In this document: piece by piece, positions 26,456 through 35,688 of the stretch
Numbering within the stretch: position 1 is the first letter of the stretch
How the letters are laid out: each line of letters opens with the position of its first letter
Source: Paenibacillus arenilitoris
GTDB taxonomy: Bacteria; Bacillota; Bacilli; Paenibacillales; Paenibacillaceae
Direction of reading: 5' to 3'
DNA: 64,000 nucleotides
NCBI RefSeq assembly: GCF_014705655.1
Contig: NZ_JACXIY010000041.1
Coordinates: 1 to 64,000 of the forward strand
Made by a program: the position numbers and the translations under genes
Notes under the pieces: model-generated
Seen by the model: only the letters and a program-made list of their open reading frames with translations
The model's database searches: none
Told to the model about the DNA's origin: nothing

Positions 26456-28144
26456 GTGGAGACAAGTGTAGAGAAGACAGAAAACGCGTTATCGATATTT
26501 GCGCTAGGCGGCGTTCACGAAATCGGGAAAAATATGTACGTCGTGCAGTATGCCGACGATATCGTCGTCATCGATTGCGGCTCCAAATTTCCCGACGAAA
26601 GCTTGCCGGGCATCGATCTGATCATTCCCGATATCGGCTACTTGCTGGAAAACCGGGACAAGGTTCGCGCCCTCGTCGTCACGCACGGCCATGAGGATCA
26701 TATCGGCGGCATTCCTTACGTATTGCAGCGATTGAACATGCCGATCTACGGCTCGCGGCTGACGCTCGGGCTCATCAAAGGAAAGCTGAAGGAAAACGGG
26801 CTGCTCGGGCAAACGCAGCTCATCGAGATCCATTCGGAGACCGAGGTCGAGCTTGGCGCGATCCGGCTCGGCTTTTTCAGAACGAATCACAGCATTCCCG
26901 ATTGCCTCGGCATCGTTTTTTACACGCCGGAAGGAACGGTCGTACATACGGGAGACTTCAAATTCGATCTGACCCCCGTAAACAACCAGTTTCCGGATAT
27001 TCACAAAATGGCCCGAATCGGCGAGCAAGGGGTTCTTGCTTTATTATCCGAGAGCACCAATGCGGAACGCCCCGGATTCACCCCTTCCGAACGGCTGGTC
27101 GGCGAGCACATTGAGGAGGCGTTCAAAAAAGCGCGCAACCGCGTATTTATTTCGACCTTCGCCTCCAACGTCCATCGGCTGCAGCAAGTTATCGATGCGG
27201 CCGCGGCAACGGGACGCAAGCTGCTTCTGCTCGGAAGAAGCATGGTGAACGTCGTGCCGATCGCGCTTGAGTTCGGGCATCTGACGATGCCGGAAGGCAT
27301 GCTTGTCGAGGCGAAGGAAGCAAACGAGCTGCCGCGCGAGAGGCTCGCCGTCTTGTGCACCGGAAGCCAGGGCGAGCCGATGGCCGCCCTCTCCCGTCTT
27401 GCGAGTTCCACCTACCGGCAGCTCGAAATTTTGCCGGACGATACGGTCATCTTCGCCGCCACGCCGATTCCAGGCAACGAACGCAACGTAGCCGGCATCG
27501 TGGACAATTTATTTCTGCTCGGCGCGAACGTCATTTACGGCTCCGGCACCGTAACGGGGATGCACGTCTCCGGGCATGGCAGCCAGGAAGAGCTGAAGCT
27601 CATGCTTACGTTGATGAAGCCCCAATACTTCATTCCGATACACGGCGAGTACCGGATGCTGTATCAGCATCGCTCGTTGGCCGAGTCGGTTGGCGTTGCG
27701 AGGGAAAATATTTTTCTACTTAGAAACGGGGACGTCGTCGATATCCGGAATAACATGGCGGTCAATAGCCGGAAGGTCCCGGCGGGCAACACGCTCGTAG
27801 ACGGCTGGGGCATCGGCGACGTCGGCAACGTCGTGCTTCGCGATCGCCGGCATTTGGCGGAGGACGGCATTCTCGTCGTCGTCGTGACGCTCTCGAGAAA
27901 CGAGGGAACGATTCTGACCGGACCCGACCTGATTTCGCGCGGCTTCGTCTACGTGCGGGAATCGGAAGGGCTGATGGAGGAGATCAACCGGCTCGTCGTA
28001 CTCACGGTCAAGGAGCTGCAGGAAAGCGGAGAGCTTGTGAAATGGAGCATATTGAAGCATCGATTGAAGGAAACGATCGGTAAGTTTCTGTACATGCAGA
28101 CGAAGAGACGGCCGATGATATTGCCGATCATTATCGAGGTATAA
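26456..28144 (+). CDS. Ribonuclease J
   Basis: 562 residues from a GTG start, with GGGAGG about 10 bp upstream. It has a metallo-beta-lactamase fold with the full motif THGHEDH (about residue 79-85), the beta-CASP domain, CTGSQGEP and the conserved end KTKRRPMILPIIIEV-like (TKRRPMILPIIIEV). RNase J is an exo/endoribonuclease in mRNA turnover and rRNA maturation. Segments such as GSQEELKLM, NAERPG and VRESEGL recall the B. subtilis J2 paralogue, but the catalytic motif here is complete. It is flanked by terminators on both sides. Confidence 0.93.
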   Translation: METSVEKTENALSIFALGGVHEIGKNMYVVQYADDIVVIDCGSKFPDESLPGIDLIIPDIGYLLENRDKVRALVVTHGHEDHIGGIPYVLQRLNMPIYGSRLTLGLIKGKLKENGLLGQTQLIEIHSETEVELGAIRLGFFRTNHSIPDCLGIVFYTPEGTVVHTGDFKFDLTPVNNQFPDIHKMARIGEQGVLALLSESTNAERPGFTPSERLVGEHIEEAFKKARNRVFISTFASNVHRLQQVIDAAAATGRKLLLLGRSMVNVVPIALEFGHLTMPEGMLVEAKEANELPRERLAVLCTGSQGEPMAALSRLASSTYRQLEILPDDTVIFAATPIPGNERNVAGIVDNLFLLGANVIYGSGTVTGMHVSGHGSQEELKLMLTLMKPQYFIPIHGEYRMLYQHRSLAESVGVARENIFLLRNGDVVDIRNNMAVNSRKVPAGNTLVDGWGIGDVGNVVLRDRRHLAEDGILVVVVTLSRNEGTILTGPDLISRGFVYVRESEGLMEEINRLVVLTVKELQESGELVKWSILKHRLKETIGKFLYMQTKRRPMILPIIIEV

Positions 28145-28153
28145 GCGAAAGCG

Positions 28154-28184
28154 AAACCCCTTGTCCGAGACGGACAAGGGGTTT
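28154..28184. terminator. Bidirectional terminator between RNase J and MBL hydrolase
   Basis: A 14-bp stem (AAACCCCTTGTCCG at 28154-28167, complement at 28171-28184) with a 3-nt loop sits between two convergent genes. Confidence 0.85.
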
Positions 28185-28188
28185 ATCG

Positions 28189-29034
28189 TCAATGTACGAT
28201 GCCGTCCACGTAGCGTCCGTGCTCCGGAACGGCGATTTCCTGAAATTTCTCGGTCAACAGCTTCAAATTCGCTTTCAGCGATTCGCCGAACATCGGCTCC
28301 CCGTGACCGGTAATGGCCAAGTAAGGCTGAAGCGCCGCCAGCGTCTTGACCGACTGCTCCGCCTGCTTCCAGTCCGTCGTAAAATATTTCGGAGGGCCGC
28401 TTATTTCTTGCTCCTGCATGATCACTTTATAGAGCGATTCCTGCTTTACCGTCACGAAGGCGTCTCCGGCGATCAGCGTCCCGTCCGTTCCCCGGTACAA
28501 GGAAATGTGTCCGGGCGTGTGACCCGGCGTATGGATGTATTTCCAGCCGGTCAGGCCGGGCACGCCGCCGTCCTTCGGCAGCGGATGGACGCGGTCGCCG
28601 AGGTCGATGCCGTCATGCGGGAAAAACGGCGACATCTCCGTCACGAGCCCGCCGTCGACGGTCGGATCGGCCGGCGGATAATCGGCCTCGCCGGTCAAAT
28701 AAGGCAGTTCGAGCTTATGGGCGTAAGCCGGCACATTCCAATGCTCGATGAGCTCGACGATCGCGCCGACGTGGTCGAAATGGCCGTGCGTCAGGATGAT
28801 CGCTTTCGGCCCCGAGCGGAATCGCTGCTCGGCTTCCTTGATGATTTTTTTGGCCGATCTCGGCATGCCCGCATCCACGAGCACCCAGCCGTCCTCCTCC
28901 CGGTTCGGGTCGCCGATAAAGCAAACGTTGACGATTTGAATCGGATAGCAATAAATATCCGGCCGATAGGCCAGACCTTCGCCGCTTGATGCCGACGTCA
29001 GCGGCATGAAGGCATGCTCGAATGAACTTTCCAA
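28189..29034 (-). CDS. MBL-fold metallo-hydrolase
   Basis: 281 residues of a glyoxalase II-like metallo-beta-lactamase fold. Metal ligands are in LTHGHFDHVG (HxHxDH, about residue 82-87), then HTPGHTPGH (about 168) and GDAFVT with the bridging Asp, and a late ITGHGEP. The substrate is unknown; the family includes thioester hydrolases and lactonases. No signal peptide. It is convergent with the RNase J gene. Confidence 0.9.
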   Translation of the reverse strand: MESSFEHAFMPLTSASSGEGLAYRPDIYCYPIQIVNVCFIGDPNREEDGWVLVDAGMPRSAKKIIKEAEQRFRSGPKAIILTHGHFDHVGAIVELIEHWNVPAYAHKLELPYLTGEADYPPADPTVDGGLVTEMSPFFPHDGIDLGDRVHPLPKDGGVPGLTGWKYIHTPGHTPGHISLYRGTDGTLIAGDAFVTVKQESLYKVIMQEQEISGPPKYFTTDWKQAEQSVKTLAALQPYLAITGHGEPMFGESLKANLKLLTEKFQEIAVPEHGRYVDGIVH

Positions 29035-29094
29035 CGTTGTGCGCCTCCTTTTTGTCGTCCCGCCTCCTTTATAAACTGTCCATTTGTCCTTCGC

Positions 29095-29889
29095 TTATTC
29101 CAACCTAGGCCTTGCCGGGTTGCAGTCGGGGGGCGGAACCGCGCCGCATTCCGACAGCTTCAACAGGTAATAGCATTCCTCGCGGAACATGTGGTCGGGC
29201 ACGAGCGGGCTCAGCCGGCTGAGCAATTCCGCGCTTAACCCGAGCTCCTCCACTTCCTTTAGAAACGCCATAAAGACGGCCATTTCGGCGTTCACATCGG
29301 AATGAAACTTCGTCAGCGCGGGATAATGCGGCCTCAACGTTCTCAAATAACCGGCAAGCTCGATCGCCTTGAGATAGAAGTCGTTAAAGTGCTTCTCGAA
29401 CGCTTCGCTTTTTTGAATCAGCCTTTGCTCCACCGCATCCAAATCCATGGCGATCGCAGCGGCATGTCCAGCCGCGTCCGGCAGCCACAGCAAATCGTGG
29501 TGAAGGGAAGTAAAATGGGGTACGGGCTTACCGCTCAGCAGCTCGTTTAAAATAGTCAAATATTCTTCGAGCTCGTTCACCATATGGTTAAGGAAAGTCG
29601 GCGTAAGGCCGATGGCCGCCTGCCCGAGCAGCCGCCGGTCCAGCAAGTGAAGCTTGAAGGACCTTAAATGCTCCGCCGCTTCGTGCGCTTCCTTATTCAA
29701 CTCGGATAACCGGTTCGCGTCTCCTTGCGCCCGCGCCTTCTCCAGAAGCCGATCGAAATGGTCGAGGAATTGCTTAGCCAGTTCGATGTCCCCCGTTTCT
29801 TCCGGCGATAGGGCATTGTAGATGAACCTCGCGTGATCCCCTAATATTTGTAGCCAAAATCGATGTTCGAACCAGGCCCCCGCTTCCAT
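29095..29889 (-). CDS. DUF2935 family protein
   Basis: 264 residues from the ATG with GGGAGGG 9 bp upstream; the open frame extends further but lacks a site. Two related all-helical halves carry E/H pairs: AWFEHRFWLQILGDHARF near the start and HSDVNAEM plus MFREECYYL in the second half. This resembles a duplicated ferritin-like, di-metal fold, as suggested for DUF2935. Function unknown. Not clearly cotranscribed with the MBL gene, which starts 61 bp downstream of its stop codon. Confidence 0.87.
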   Translation of the reverse strand: MEAGAWFEHRFWLQILGDHARFIYNALSPEETGDIELAKQFLDHFDRLLEKARAQGDANRLSELNKEAHEAAEHLRSFKLHLLDRRLLGQAAIGLTPTFLNHMVNELEEYLTILNELLSGKPVPHFTSLHHDLLWLPDAAGHAAAIAMDLDAVEQRLIQKSEAFEKHFNDFYLKAIELAGYLRTLRPHYPALTKFHSDVNAEMAVFMAFLKEVEELGLSAELLSRLSPLVPDHMFREECYYLLKLSECGAVPPPDCNPARPRLE

Positions 29890-29999
29890 CCCGTACATCC
29901 CTCCCGTCTTATCCTTACCTTCCATGTTTATGAGCGATCGAATAAATATTGCCATCCCGAGCAAATTAATGATGCGAGACTACGAGAAGGAGGACGATT

Positions 30000-31550
30000 A
30001 TGACGAATTCGAAGGCCTTTCCGCAATATCCCGAATCTTATTGGATAGAGTCCGTTTCCGGACTTCCTACTTATCCCGAGCTCAAGCAGCATGCGATTGC
30101 CGACGTCGCCGTCGTGGGAGGAGGCATCTCCGGCATAACGACCGCTTACTTGCTTGCCAAGGAAGGCTATAAAGTCGTGCTGCTCGAAGCCGGAAAGCTT
30201 TTATCCGGAACGACGGGCCATACGACGGCCAAACTGACCGCCCAGCACGATTTGATCTACGACGAGCTGATCGGGCGCGAAGGACGGGAGAAAGCGGCAT
30301 TGTATTACAGCGCCTGCACCGATGCGTTGCGATTCATTCGGAGCACGCTCGAGCAGCATCGGATCGAATGCGGCTACTCCGCCCAGGACGCTTATATTTT
30401 TACGAATTCCGACGATTATATCGCCAAGCTGGAGAAGGAGATGGCCGCTTATTCGGCGCTAGGCATTCCCGGCTCTTACGTGGACAAGATTCCTTTGAAC
30501 ATCCCGGTCAGAGGAGCGGTCGTCATGCGCGATCAAGCCCAATTCCACCCTCTGCAATATTTGTCGGCGCTGCTCCGCCAATTTGCCGAAACGGGTGGAG
30601 AAATTTTCGAGCATACGGCCGCCGTCGACGTTGAAGCGGGAGACAGCCCGAAGGTGGTGACGAGCGCAGGCTACCGGATAACCTGCACCCATGTCGTTTG
30701 CTGCACACATTTTCCGTTCTACGACGGTTACGGCTTCTATTTCGCTCGAATGCATGCGGACCGCTCTTACGTTCTTGGCATGAAGATGGATGAGGAATAT
30801 CCGGGGGGCATGTACCTCAGCGCCGAGGATCCGAAGCGCTCGGTGCGTTACGCGGATATGGGCGATCAAGGACCGCTTGTTCTGGTCGGCGGGCAAAGTC
30901 ACAAGACGGGACAGGGCGTCTGCACGATCAATCATTACGAGGAGCTGAAGCGGTACGCCGCGGAGCATTTTCGGGTAAAGGAATTTCCTTACCGCTGGTC
31001 GGCGCAGGATCTCGTTACGGGCGACAAGCTTCCTTACATCGGACGGATCACCGCGTCCTCGCCGAATATCTACGTGGCGACCGGATACCGGAAGTGGGGA
31101 ATGACGAACGGCACGGCGGCCGCGATGCTCGTTCGCGATTTAATCAAAGGCGTCGCGAGCCCTTACGAGGAGCTGTACGCACCTTCCCGCTCCGTGACGA
31201 TGCACGCGGCCGTGAACCTGATCGCGGACAACGCCGACGTCGCCAAGCATCTTATTGCCGGCAAGATCGGGATGGTCCACAAGCGGCCGGAAGAATTGCG
31301 CAATGACGAAGGAAGCGTCGTCAAGGTGCGCGGACGCAGGGCAGGCGCCTACAAAGACAAAGACGGGAAGCTTTTCCTCGTCGATACGACCTGCACGCAT
31401 ATGGGCTGCGAGGTGGAATGGAACGACGGCGACCGAACCTGGGACTGCCCTTGCCACGGTTCCCGCTTCTCCATTTGCGGCGAAGTGATCGAAGGCCCGG
31501 CTCAGCGGCCGCTGATGAGTATAGCCGGGGAACCCGAGCCCGTTCGTTAA
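30000..31550 (+). CDS. FAD-dependent oxidoreductase with C-terminal Rieske domain
   Basis: 516 residues. An N-terminal DAO-type FAD domain (VVGGGISGITTAYLLA near residue 38) is joined to a C-terminal Rieske [2Fe-2S] domain (about 430-510) with CTHMGC and CPCHGSRF, giving the C-x-H and C-x2-H ligand pairs. The start has the strong site AAGGAGG. Proteins of this build occur widely in Bacilli (YhfW-like). The electron donor and substrate are unknown. No TM or export signal. Confidence 0.93.
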   Translation: MTNSKAFPQYPESYWIESVSGLPTYPELKQHAIADVAVVGGGISGITTAYLLAKEGYKVVLLEAGKLLSGTTGHTTAKLTAQHDLIYDELIGREGREKAALYYSACTDALRFIRSTLEQHRIECGYSAQDAYIFTNSDDYIAKLEKEMAAYSALGIPGSYVDKIPLNIPVRGAVVMRDQAQFHPLQYLSALLRQFAETGGEIFEHTAAVDVEAGDSPKVVTSAGYRITCTHVVCCTHFPFYDGYGFYFARMHADRSYVLGMKMDEEYPGGMYLSAEDPKRSVRYADMGDQGPLVLVGGQSHKTGQGVCTINHYEELKRYAAEHFRVKEFPYRWSAQDLVTGDKLPYIGRITASSPNIYVATGYRKWGMTNGTAAAMLVRDLIKGVASPYEELYAPSRSVTMHAAVNLIADNADVAKHLIAGKIGMVHKRPEELRNDEGSVVKVRGRRAGAYKDKDGKLFLVDTTCTHMGCEVEWNDGDRTWDCPCHGSRFSICGEVIEGPAQRPLMSIAGEPEPVR

Positions 31551-31562
31551 CAATAATCAAAC

Positions 31563-31590
31563 AACCCATGCCCCTCGGGCATGGGTTTTC
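31563..31590. terminator. Bidirectional terminator after the Rieske oxidoreductase
   Basis: AACCCATGCCC (31563-31573) pairs with GGGCATGGGTT (31577-31587) and is followed by TT. It lies between convergent genes. Confidence 0.8.
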
Positions 31591-31618
31591 TCGCCAGCGT
31601 CTCGATCAGTCCTCGAAT

Positions 31619-32512
31619 TCAGTCCTCGATATTCCGCACGTCTACCGTGACGCGAAGCTCTTGGTCGCCCGTTCCCCGGTATACGCCTTTGACCGGCACG
31701 ATATCTTTGTAATCCCGCCCATGGCCCAGCTTGACGTAGCGCTCGCCCACGGGATCGGCGTTCGTCGGATCGAAGCTGCACCAGCCCAGACCGGGAACGA
31801 ACGCCTCGACCCACGCATGCGAAGCCTGCTCGAAGTCCGCGCTCCCGCCCTGCAGGTCGCCGACGAAATGATAGCCGCTTACGTATCTCGCCGGAATGCC
31901 GTAGGAACGGGAGCAAGCGATCATCAGATGCGCGAAATCCTGGCAGACGCCGCGCTTCTTCACGAACATCTCCGCCGTCTTCGTCTTCACGTCCGTCGCT
32001 TCGGGATCGTAGACGAATTCGGAACGGATCCTGCCCGAGAGGGCCGTCAGCCAATCCAGCACGCCGATTGCCCCGCCGTCCGCGGCTCCCGGCGCCAGCG
32101 CCCCGGCATAATCCTCCACCTCGTCCGTAACGGCCGTATATTCCGTCGGAAGCAGCAATTCCGCGAACCGGTCGGCCGCCTCCTCCGATTGCAGCCACCG
32201 CCAAGCCGTCTCCGGCGGCCGATTGCTTAAGTACAGCGCCCGCTCCTCCGCGGAAGGCGCCCGCTTCGTCACGACAGTCATCGAGGTGCGGATTGTCAGC
32301 CGCCGATGCGGAGCGTTCACGGAGAAAGCGTGCACGCGGTTTCCGAAATAATCCTCGTAGGCGAACAGGGAGGCGTTCGGCTCGATCGCTATCGACTGCT
32401 GGTAGCAGGACTGCCGCTCGTTCGTGCTCGGCGTCAGCCTGATTTCATTGACACTGTCCGAAACCGCCTCCGCGTAATCGTATTGCGTCACATGCGAAAT
32501 GCTCAGCTTCAT
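31619..32512 (-). CDS. Transglutaminase-like family protein
   Basis: 297 residues from the ATG behind GGGGGAGG. An N-terminal beta region typical of bacterial transglutaminases (SHVTQYDY, EIRLTPST) precedes the catalytic core: GVCQDFAHLM with the Cys, SHAWVEAF with the His and FDPTNAD with the Asp. Cytoplasmic. The start codon overlaps the alpha-E stop by 4 bp. It is the last gene of a three-gene operon whose members co-occur in many bacteria; the pathway is unknown, and proteolysis or peptide processing is the usual guess. Confidence 0.92.
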   Translation of the reverse strand: MKLSISHVTQYDYAEAVSDSVNEIRLTPSTNERQSCYQQSIAIEPNASLFAYEDYFGNRVHAFSVNAPHRRLTIRTSMTVVTKRAPSAEERALYLSNRPPETAWRWLQSEEAADRFAELLLPTEYTAVTDEVEDYAGALAPGAADGGAIGVLDWLTALSGRIRSEFVYDPEATDVKTKTAEMFVKKRGVCQDFAHLMIACSRSYGIPARYVSGYHFVGDLQGGSADFEQASHAWVEAFVPGLGWCSFDPTNADPVGERYVKLGHGRDYKDIVPVKGVYRGTGDQELRVTVDVRNIED

Positions 32513-33504
32513 GCGCTTGCCTCCCCCATTCGAAAAAAGGTTTTGGCGAACGATTGCCCGAGCTGCTGGCACGCGTCCAGCAAATGGGCGACGATCGTCC
32601 CATTCCGGTCGATCATCATGTCTTCGCGCTCGAGGCAGGCGAGATCGGCCTTCACCTTGCCGACCTGCCGGATGATTCGCTCGTGCGCCGCGCGGAGCTG
32701 CTTATCCTGCAGCTCGATCAGACGCAAATGTTCGTCCAGCGTATGGAGCGCATAATGAAGGGAGCGCGGGAACACGCCGTTCAGCACGACGAACTCCACG
32801 ATCGCATCGGCCGATATGCCGTCCGCGTAATAGCGGCGGAACGCTTGATAGCCGCTGACCGACCGCAGAACGGCCTGCAGGTAAGGGTAGGAGTTCGCAT
32901 TGTTCCAGCCTTCGCCGCTTGCCGCGTTGCAGACGGCTTTAATGATGCGCAGCGTATTCTCCGACCGCTCCAGGTAGCGGCCGCATTCGATGAAATGCCA
33001 TTCGTTCTCCCTCGGCACCACGGACTGGCTTACGCCCTGGAACAAAGCCGTCCAATCCTTGATTCGGCCGAAAAACAAATGAGGAGATTCGCGCAGCATC
33101 TCGTCCGGCCGCTGCTCGCGAAGCCACAAATAAAAGGCGTTCGCTGCATCCCACAGTTCGCTCGGCACCTTCTCCCGCAGCGTGCGGAGATTGCCGCGCG
33201 CGTGGCTGACGCACTGTGCGAGCGAATTCGGGTTATCGCGGTCGAGCGTCGTATAGAAGAGGACGTCCCGCTCGTTGTAAGATCCGTACTGCTGCTCATA
33301 GGCTTCCCTGCTGCCGAGCGCGTCGACGATCCTTACCCATTTCGAGCAGGATTCCCCCGCCTCCCCGAATGAGGGTCCCGCCTCATCCGGCGATTCCTCT
33401 TCAACCTGCAAATGATAATGCACGTCGATCAACCTCGCGTGGTTCTCCGCCCGCTCCATGTACCGGCCAATCCAAAACAATGCCTCTGCGTTCCGGTTCA
33501 GCAT
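32509..33504 (-). CDS. Alpha-E domain-containing protein
   Basis: 331 residues, almost wholly helical, with family landmarks near the start (LFWIGRYMERAENHARLID) and ECGRYLERSENTLRI near residue 180. Alpha-E proteins always travel with circularly permuted ATP-grasp enzymes and often with transglutaminases. They are proposed to take part in a peptide-like modification, but no biochemistry is established. It lies 18 bp after the ATP-grasp gene and overlaps the transglutaminase gene. Confidence 0.92.
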   Translation of the reverse strand: MLNRNAEALFWIGRYMERAENHARLIDVHYHLQVEEESPDEAGPSFGEAGESCSKWVRIVDALGSREAYEQQYGSYNERDVLFYTTLDRDNPNSLAQCVSHARGNLRTLREKVPSELWDAANAFYLWLREQRPDEMLRESPHLFFGRIKDWTALFQGVSQSVVPRENEWHFIECGRYLERSENTLRIIKAVCNAASGEGWNNANSYPYLQAVLRSVSGYQAFRRYYADGISADAIVEFVVLNGVFPRSLHYALHTLDEHLRLIELQDKQLRAAHERIIRQVGKVKADLACLEREDMMIDRNGTIVAHLLDACQQLGQSFAKTFFRMGEASA

Positions 33505-33522
33505 CGCATTCCCTCCATTATT

Positions 33523-34980
33523 TCATCGATTAAGCACCCACGTATCCTTAACGCCGCCGCCCTGCGAGGAGTTGACGACCAGCGAGCCTTCCTTCATCGC
33601 GACGCGCGTCAACCCCCCCGGAATGACATGCGTCTCCTCCCCCATCAAAGCAAACGCGCGCAAATCGATATGCCGCGGCGCCATGCTGCCGTCCACCATG
33701 ACCGGCGCCCGCGACAGCTTCATCGTCGTCTGTGCGATATAGCGGCCCGGCTCGCGCATAATCGCCTCCGTGAAAGCCTGCAGCTCCTTCGCCGATGCGC
33801 TCGGGCCGATAAGCATGCCGTAGCCGCCGGACAGCGACGTCTCCTTCACGACGAGCCGGTCGAGATTCGCCAGCGCGTACTCCCTCTCCTCCTTGCGCGA
33901 CAAAATATACGTAGGAACGTTGTGCAAAATCGGCTCTTCCCTCAAGTAGTAGCGAATCATATCCGGCACGTAAGCATATACTGCTTTGTCGTCGGCGACG
34001 CCCGTACCCGGCGCGTTGGCGATGGCCACGTTCCCCGCCCGGTAAGCGTTCATGAGGCCCGGCACGCCGAGCAGCGAATCCGGCTGGAAGGCGAGCGGGT
34101 CGAGGAAATCGTCGTCGATTCGCCGATAAATGACGTCGACTTGGCGAAGTCCCCTTAAATCGCGCAAATAAATTTTGTGATCCTTGTAGACCAGGTCGCC
34201 TCCCTCGACGAGATGGATACCCATCTGCTGGGCCAGGAACGCATGCTCGTAATAAGCGGAATTGAATGAACCGGGCGTCAGCAGCACGATTAACGGATCG
34301 CGATTGCCGTTAGGGGAAATGGCGCGGAGCGAACTTAAAAAGCAATTCAGGCTTCGGTCGATGCTTTGCACCGAGCAGGACAGATATAAGTCGTGGAACA
34401 ACTCGCTCATCAGCGTTCTGCCTTTGAATAAATACGAAAATCCGGACGGCGAACGCAAATTGTCTTCGAGTACGTAATAGCGGCCTTTCTCGTCGCGAAT
34501 CAAATCGATGCCCGATGCCGTAATATAGACGCCGCCGGGAACATGCAGTCCGGCCATCTCCGGCCTGTAGTACGTATTGGCCACGATCATCCGCCTCGGG
34601 ATGACCCCGTCGGACACGATCCGTTGGCCGTGGTAGACGTCGTGCACGAAGGCGTTGAGCGCCCGGATGCGCTGCCGCACGCCGCGCTCTACGCTGTCCC
34701 ATTCCCGCTTCGGAATGATCCTCGGAATATAGTCGAACGGGATCGTTCGCTCGAGGGGTTCACTGTGCGCGCCGTCGTACAGCGTGAACGTAATGCCCTC
34801 CTCCATCATTCGCTGGTTGATCGCTTGCTGACGGACGGCGAGCTCTGCCGGCTTCATGCGGGCGAACAGTCGGTGAACGCCCTCGTAATGGGCGCGTACG
34901 GCAAAGTCTTTGTCGAACATTTCATCGTAAAAGGTTTGGGAATCGTAATAGTGCGATTGCGACTGTTTGGCCGTCGACAT
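33523..34980 (-). CDS. Circularly permuted type 2 ATP-grasp protein
   Basis: 485 residues from the ATG preceded by AAGGAGG. Recognisable blocks are FDYIPRIIPKREWDSVERGV near residue 80-100, YVLEDNLRSPSGFSY near 165-180, and the C-terminal VVKETSLSGGYGMLIGP. ATP-grasp ligases of this permuted class are thought to make amide bonds, possibly short peptides, but no product is known. First gene of the operon with the alpha-E and transglutaminase genes; a sigma-A-type promoter lies about 130 bp upstream. Confidence 0.92.
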   Translation of the reverse strand: MSTAKQSQSHYYDSQTFYDEMFDKDFAVRAHYEGVHRLFARMKPAELAVRQQAINQRMMEEGITFTLYDGAHSEPLERTIPFDYIPRIIPKREWDSVERGVRQRIRALNAFVHDVYHGQRIVSDGVIPRRMIVANTYYRPEMAGLHVPGGVYITASGIDLIRDEKGRYYVLEDNLRSPSGFSYLFKGRTLMSELFHDLYLSCSVQSIDRSLNCFLSSLRAISPNGNRDPLIVLLTPGSFNSAYYEHAFLAQQMGIHLVEGGDLVYKDHKIYLRDLRGLRQVDVIYRRIDDDFLDPLAFQPDSLLGVPGLMNAYRAGNVAIANAPGTGVADDKAVYAYVPDMIRYYLREEPILHNVPTYILSRKEEREYALANLDRLVVKETSLSGGYGMLIGPSASAKELQAFTEAIMREPGRYIAQTTMKLSRAPVMVDGSMAPRHIDLRAFALMGEETHVIPGGLTRVAMKEGSLVVNSSQGGGVKDTWVLNR

Positions 34981-35110
34981 GACAACCGCCTCCTTCATGA
35001 TGGGACAATGGCCGATCCGGCGCTTCCCCTTCGAACCTACGGCTATTTATGTCAGGAATAAGGAATATTACCTAACATTAAAACACATAATCGCCATAAT
35101 TGTTAGGATC

Positions 35111-35139
35111 ATCTTACTAAAATCTGAAAATTGTGTCAA
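35111..35139 (-). promoter_or_regulatory. Sigma-A-type promoter of the ATP-grasp operon
   Basis: On the minus strand, TTGACA (35134-35139) is 17 bp from TAAGAT (35111-35116), about 130 bp before the ATP-grasp start codon. Confidence 0.6.
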
Positions 35140-35154
35140 CTTTCCTTACATAAA

Positions 35155-35190
35155 TTAAAAAACAGGAACCCTCCGAACGAGAATCCCTGC
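35155..35190 (-). terminator. Rho-independent terminator of protoglobin-like gene
   Basis: On the minus strand a stem of about 11 bp, including G-T pairs (CAGGGATTCTC with GGAGGGTTCCTG), is followed by six T. It lies directly after the stop codon at 35196, so the short gene ends by design rather than running into another frame. Confidence 0.7.
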
Positions 35191-35195
35191 TTTGG

Positions 35196-35507
35196 CTAAG
35201 CTGCGTATTCGTCTAGGATTGATTTAAGTGCTGCTGCGCGTCCAGGTTGAACATCTTGGTCGATCGTCCCGTCGGCGAGCGACAGCCAATACCCTTTCTG
35301 CGTTTCTTTCAACCGCTCGATATCGCTTACCCTCGCAATAAGCGAGACGAGCTCCGGCTGCGCGCCTACGTGATCGTAGAAGCGGTCGACTACTTCGTCG
35401 ACGACTTTTTGGAAGATCGGCCTGCAATCGGCGAGAAGCTTCAAGTCTTGTTCCGTAAGGCCCGTATATTCGATTTGTTTTTTGCGTTCCGTCGTTACGT
35501 TAATCAA
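35196..35507 (-). CDS. Truncated protoglobin-domain protein
   Basis: About 103 residues from a TTG behind AAAGGGG; the frame is open to an ATG at 35585. The sequence matches the N-terminal helices of globin-coupled sensors such as HemAT (YTGLTEQDLKLL, VDRFYDHV, DIERLKETQKGYWLSLADG). It then stops after TIDQDV, before the helix that carries the proximal haem His in HemAT. No methyl-acceptor or GGDEF output follows, and a terminator is immediately downstream. It could be a decayed sensor or a minimal domain with another role; haem binding is doubtful. Confidence 0.7.
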   Translation of the reverse strand: MINVTTERKKQIEYTGLTEQDLKLLADCRPIFQKVVDEVVDRFYDHVGAQPELVSLIARVSDIERLKETQKGYWLSLADGTIDQDVQPGRAAALKSILDEYAA

Positions 35508-35611
35508 TATGCCCGACCCCTTTAGGTGTGTAGAATCGTAATCACCTATTATATCGGGTAGACATACCCCTTTTATTATGACCATATGCGAAACTTTTTA
35601 TAACCGATCGG

Positions 35612-35655
35612 CATGGAAGAAAAGCCGACGGACAAAATCGCCCATCAGCTTTTCC
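35612..35655 (-). terminator. Probable terminator of prkA
   Basis: On the minus strand AAAAGCTGATGG pairs with CCGTCGGCTTTT (two G-T pairs), ending in TTTTCTT, about 35 bp after the prkA stop codon. Confidence 0.55.
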
Positions 35656-35688
35656 TCTCGAAGCGATCCCCTCCGGCTTCCGATCGCG

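Noticed and set aside
35140..35195. Frameshift hiding the missing half of the protoglobin gene
   Set aside because: No globin-like sequence is visible in the other frames after the stop, and a terminator fills the space.
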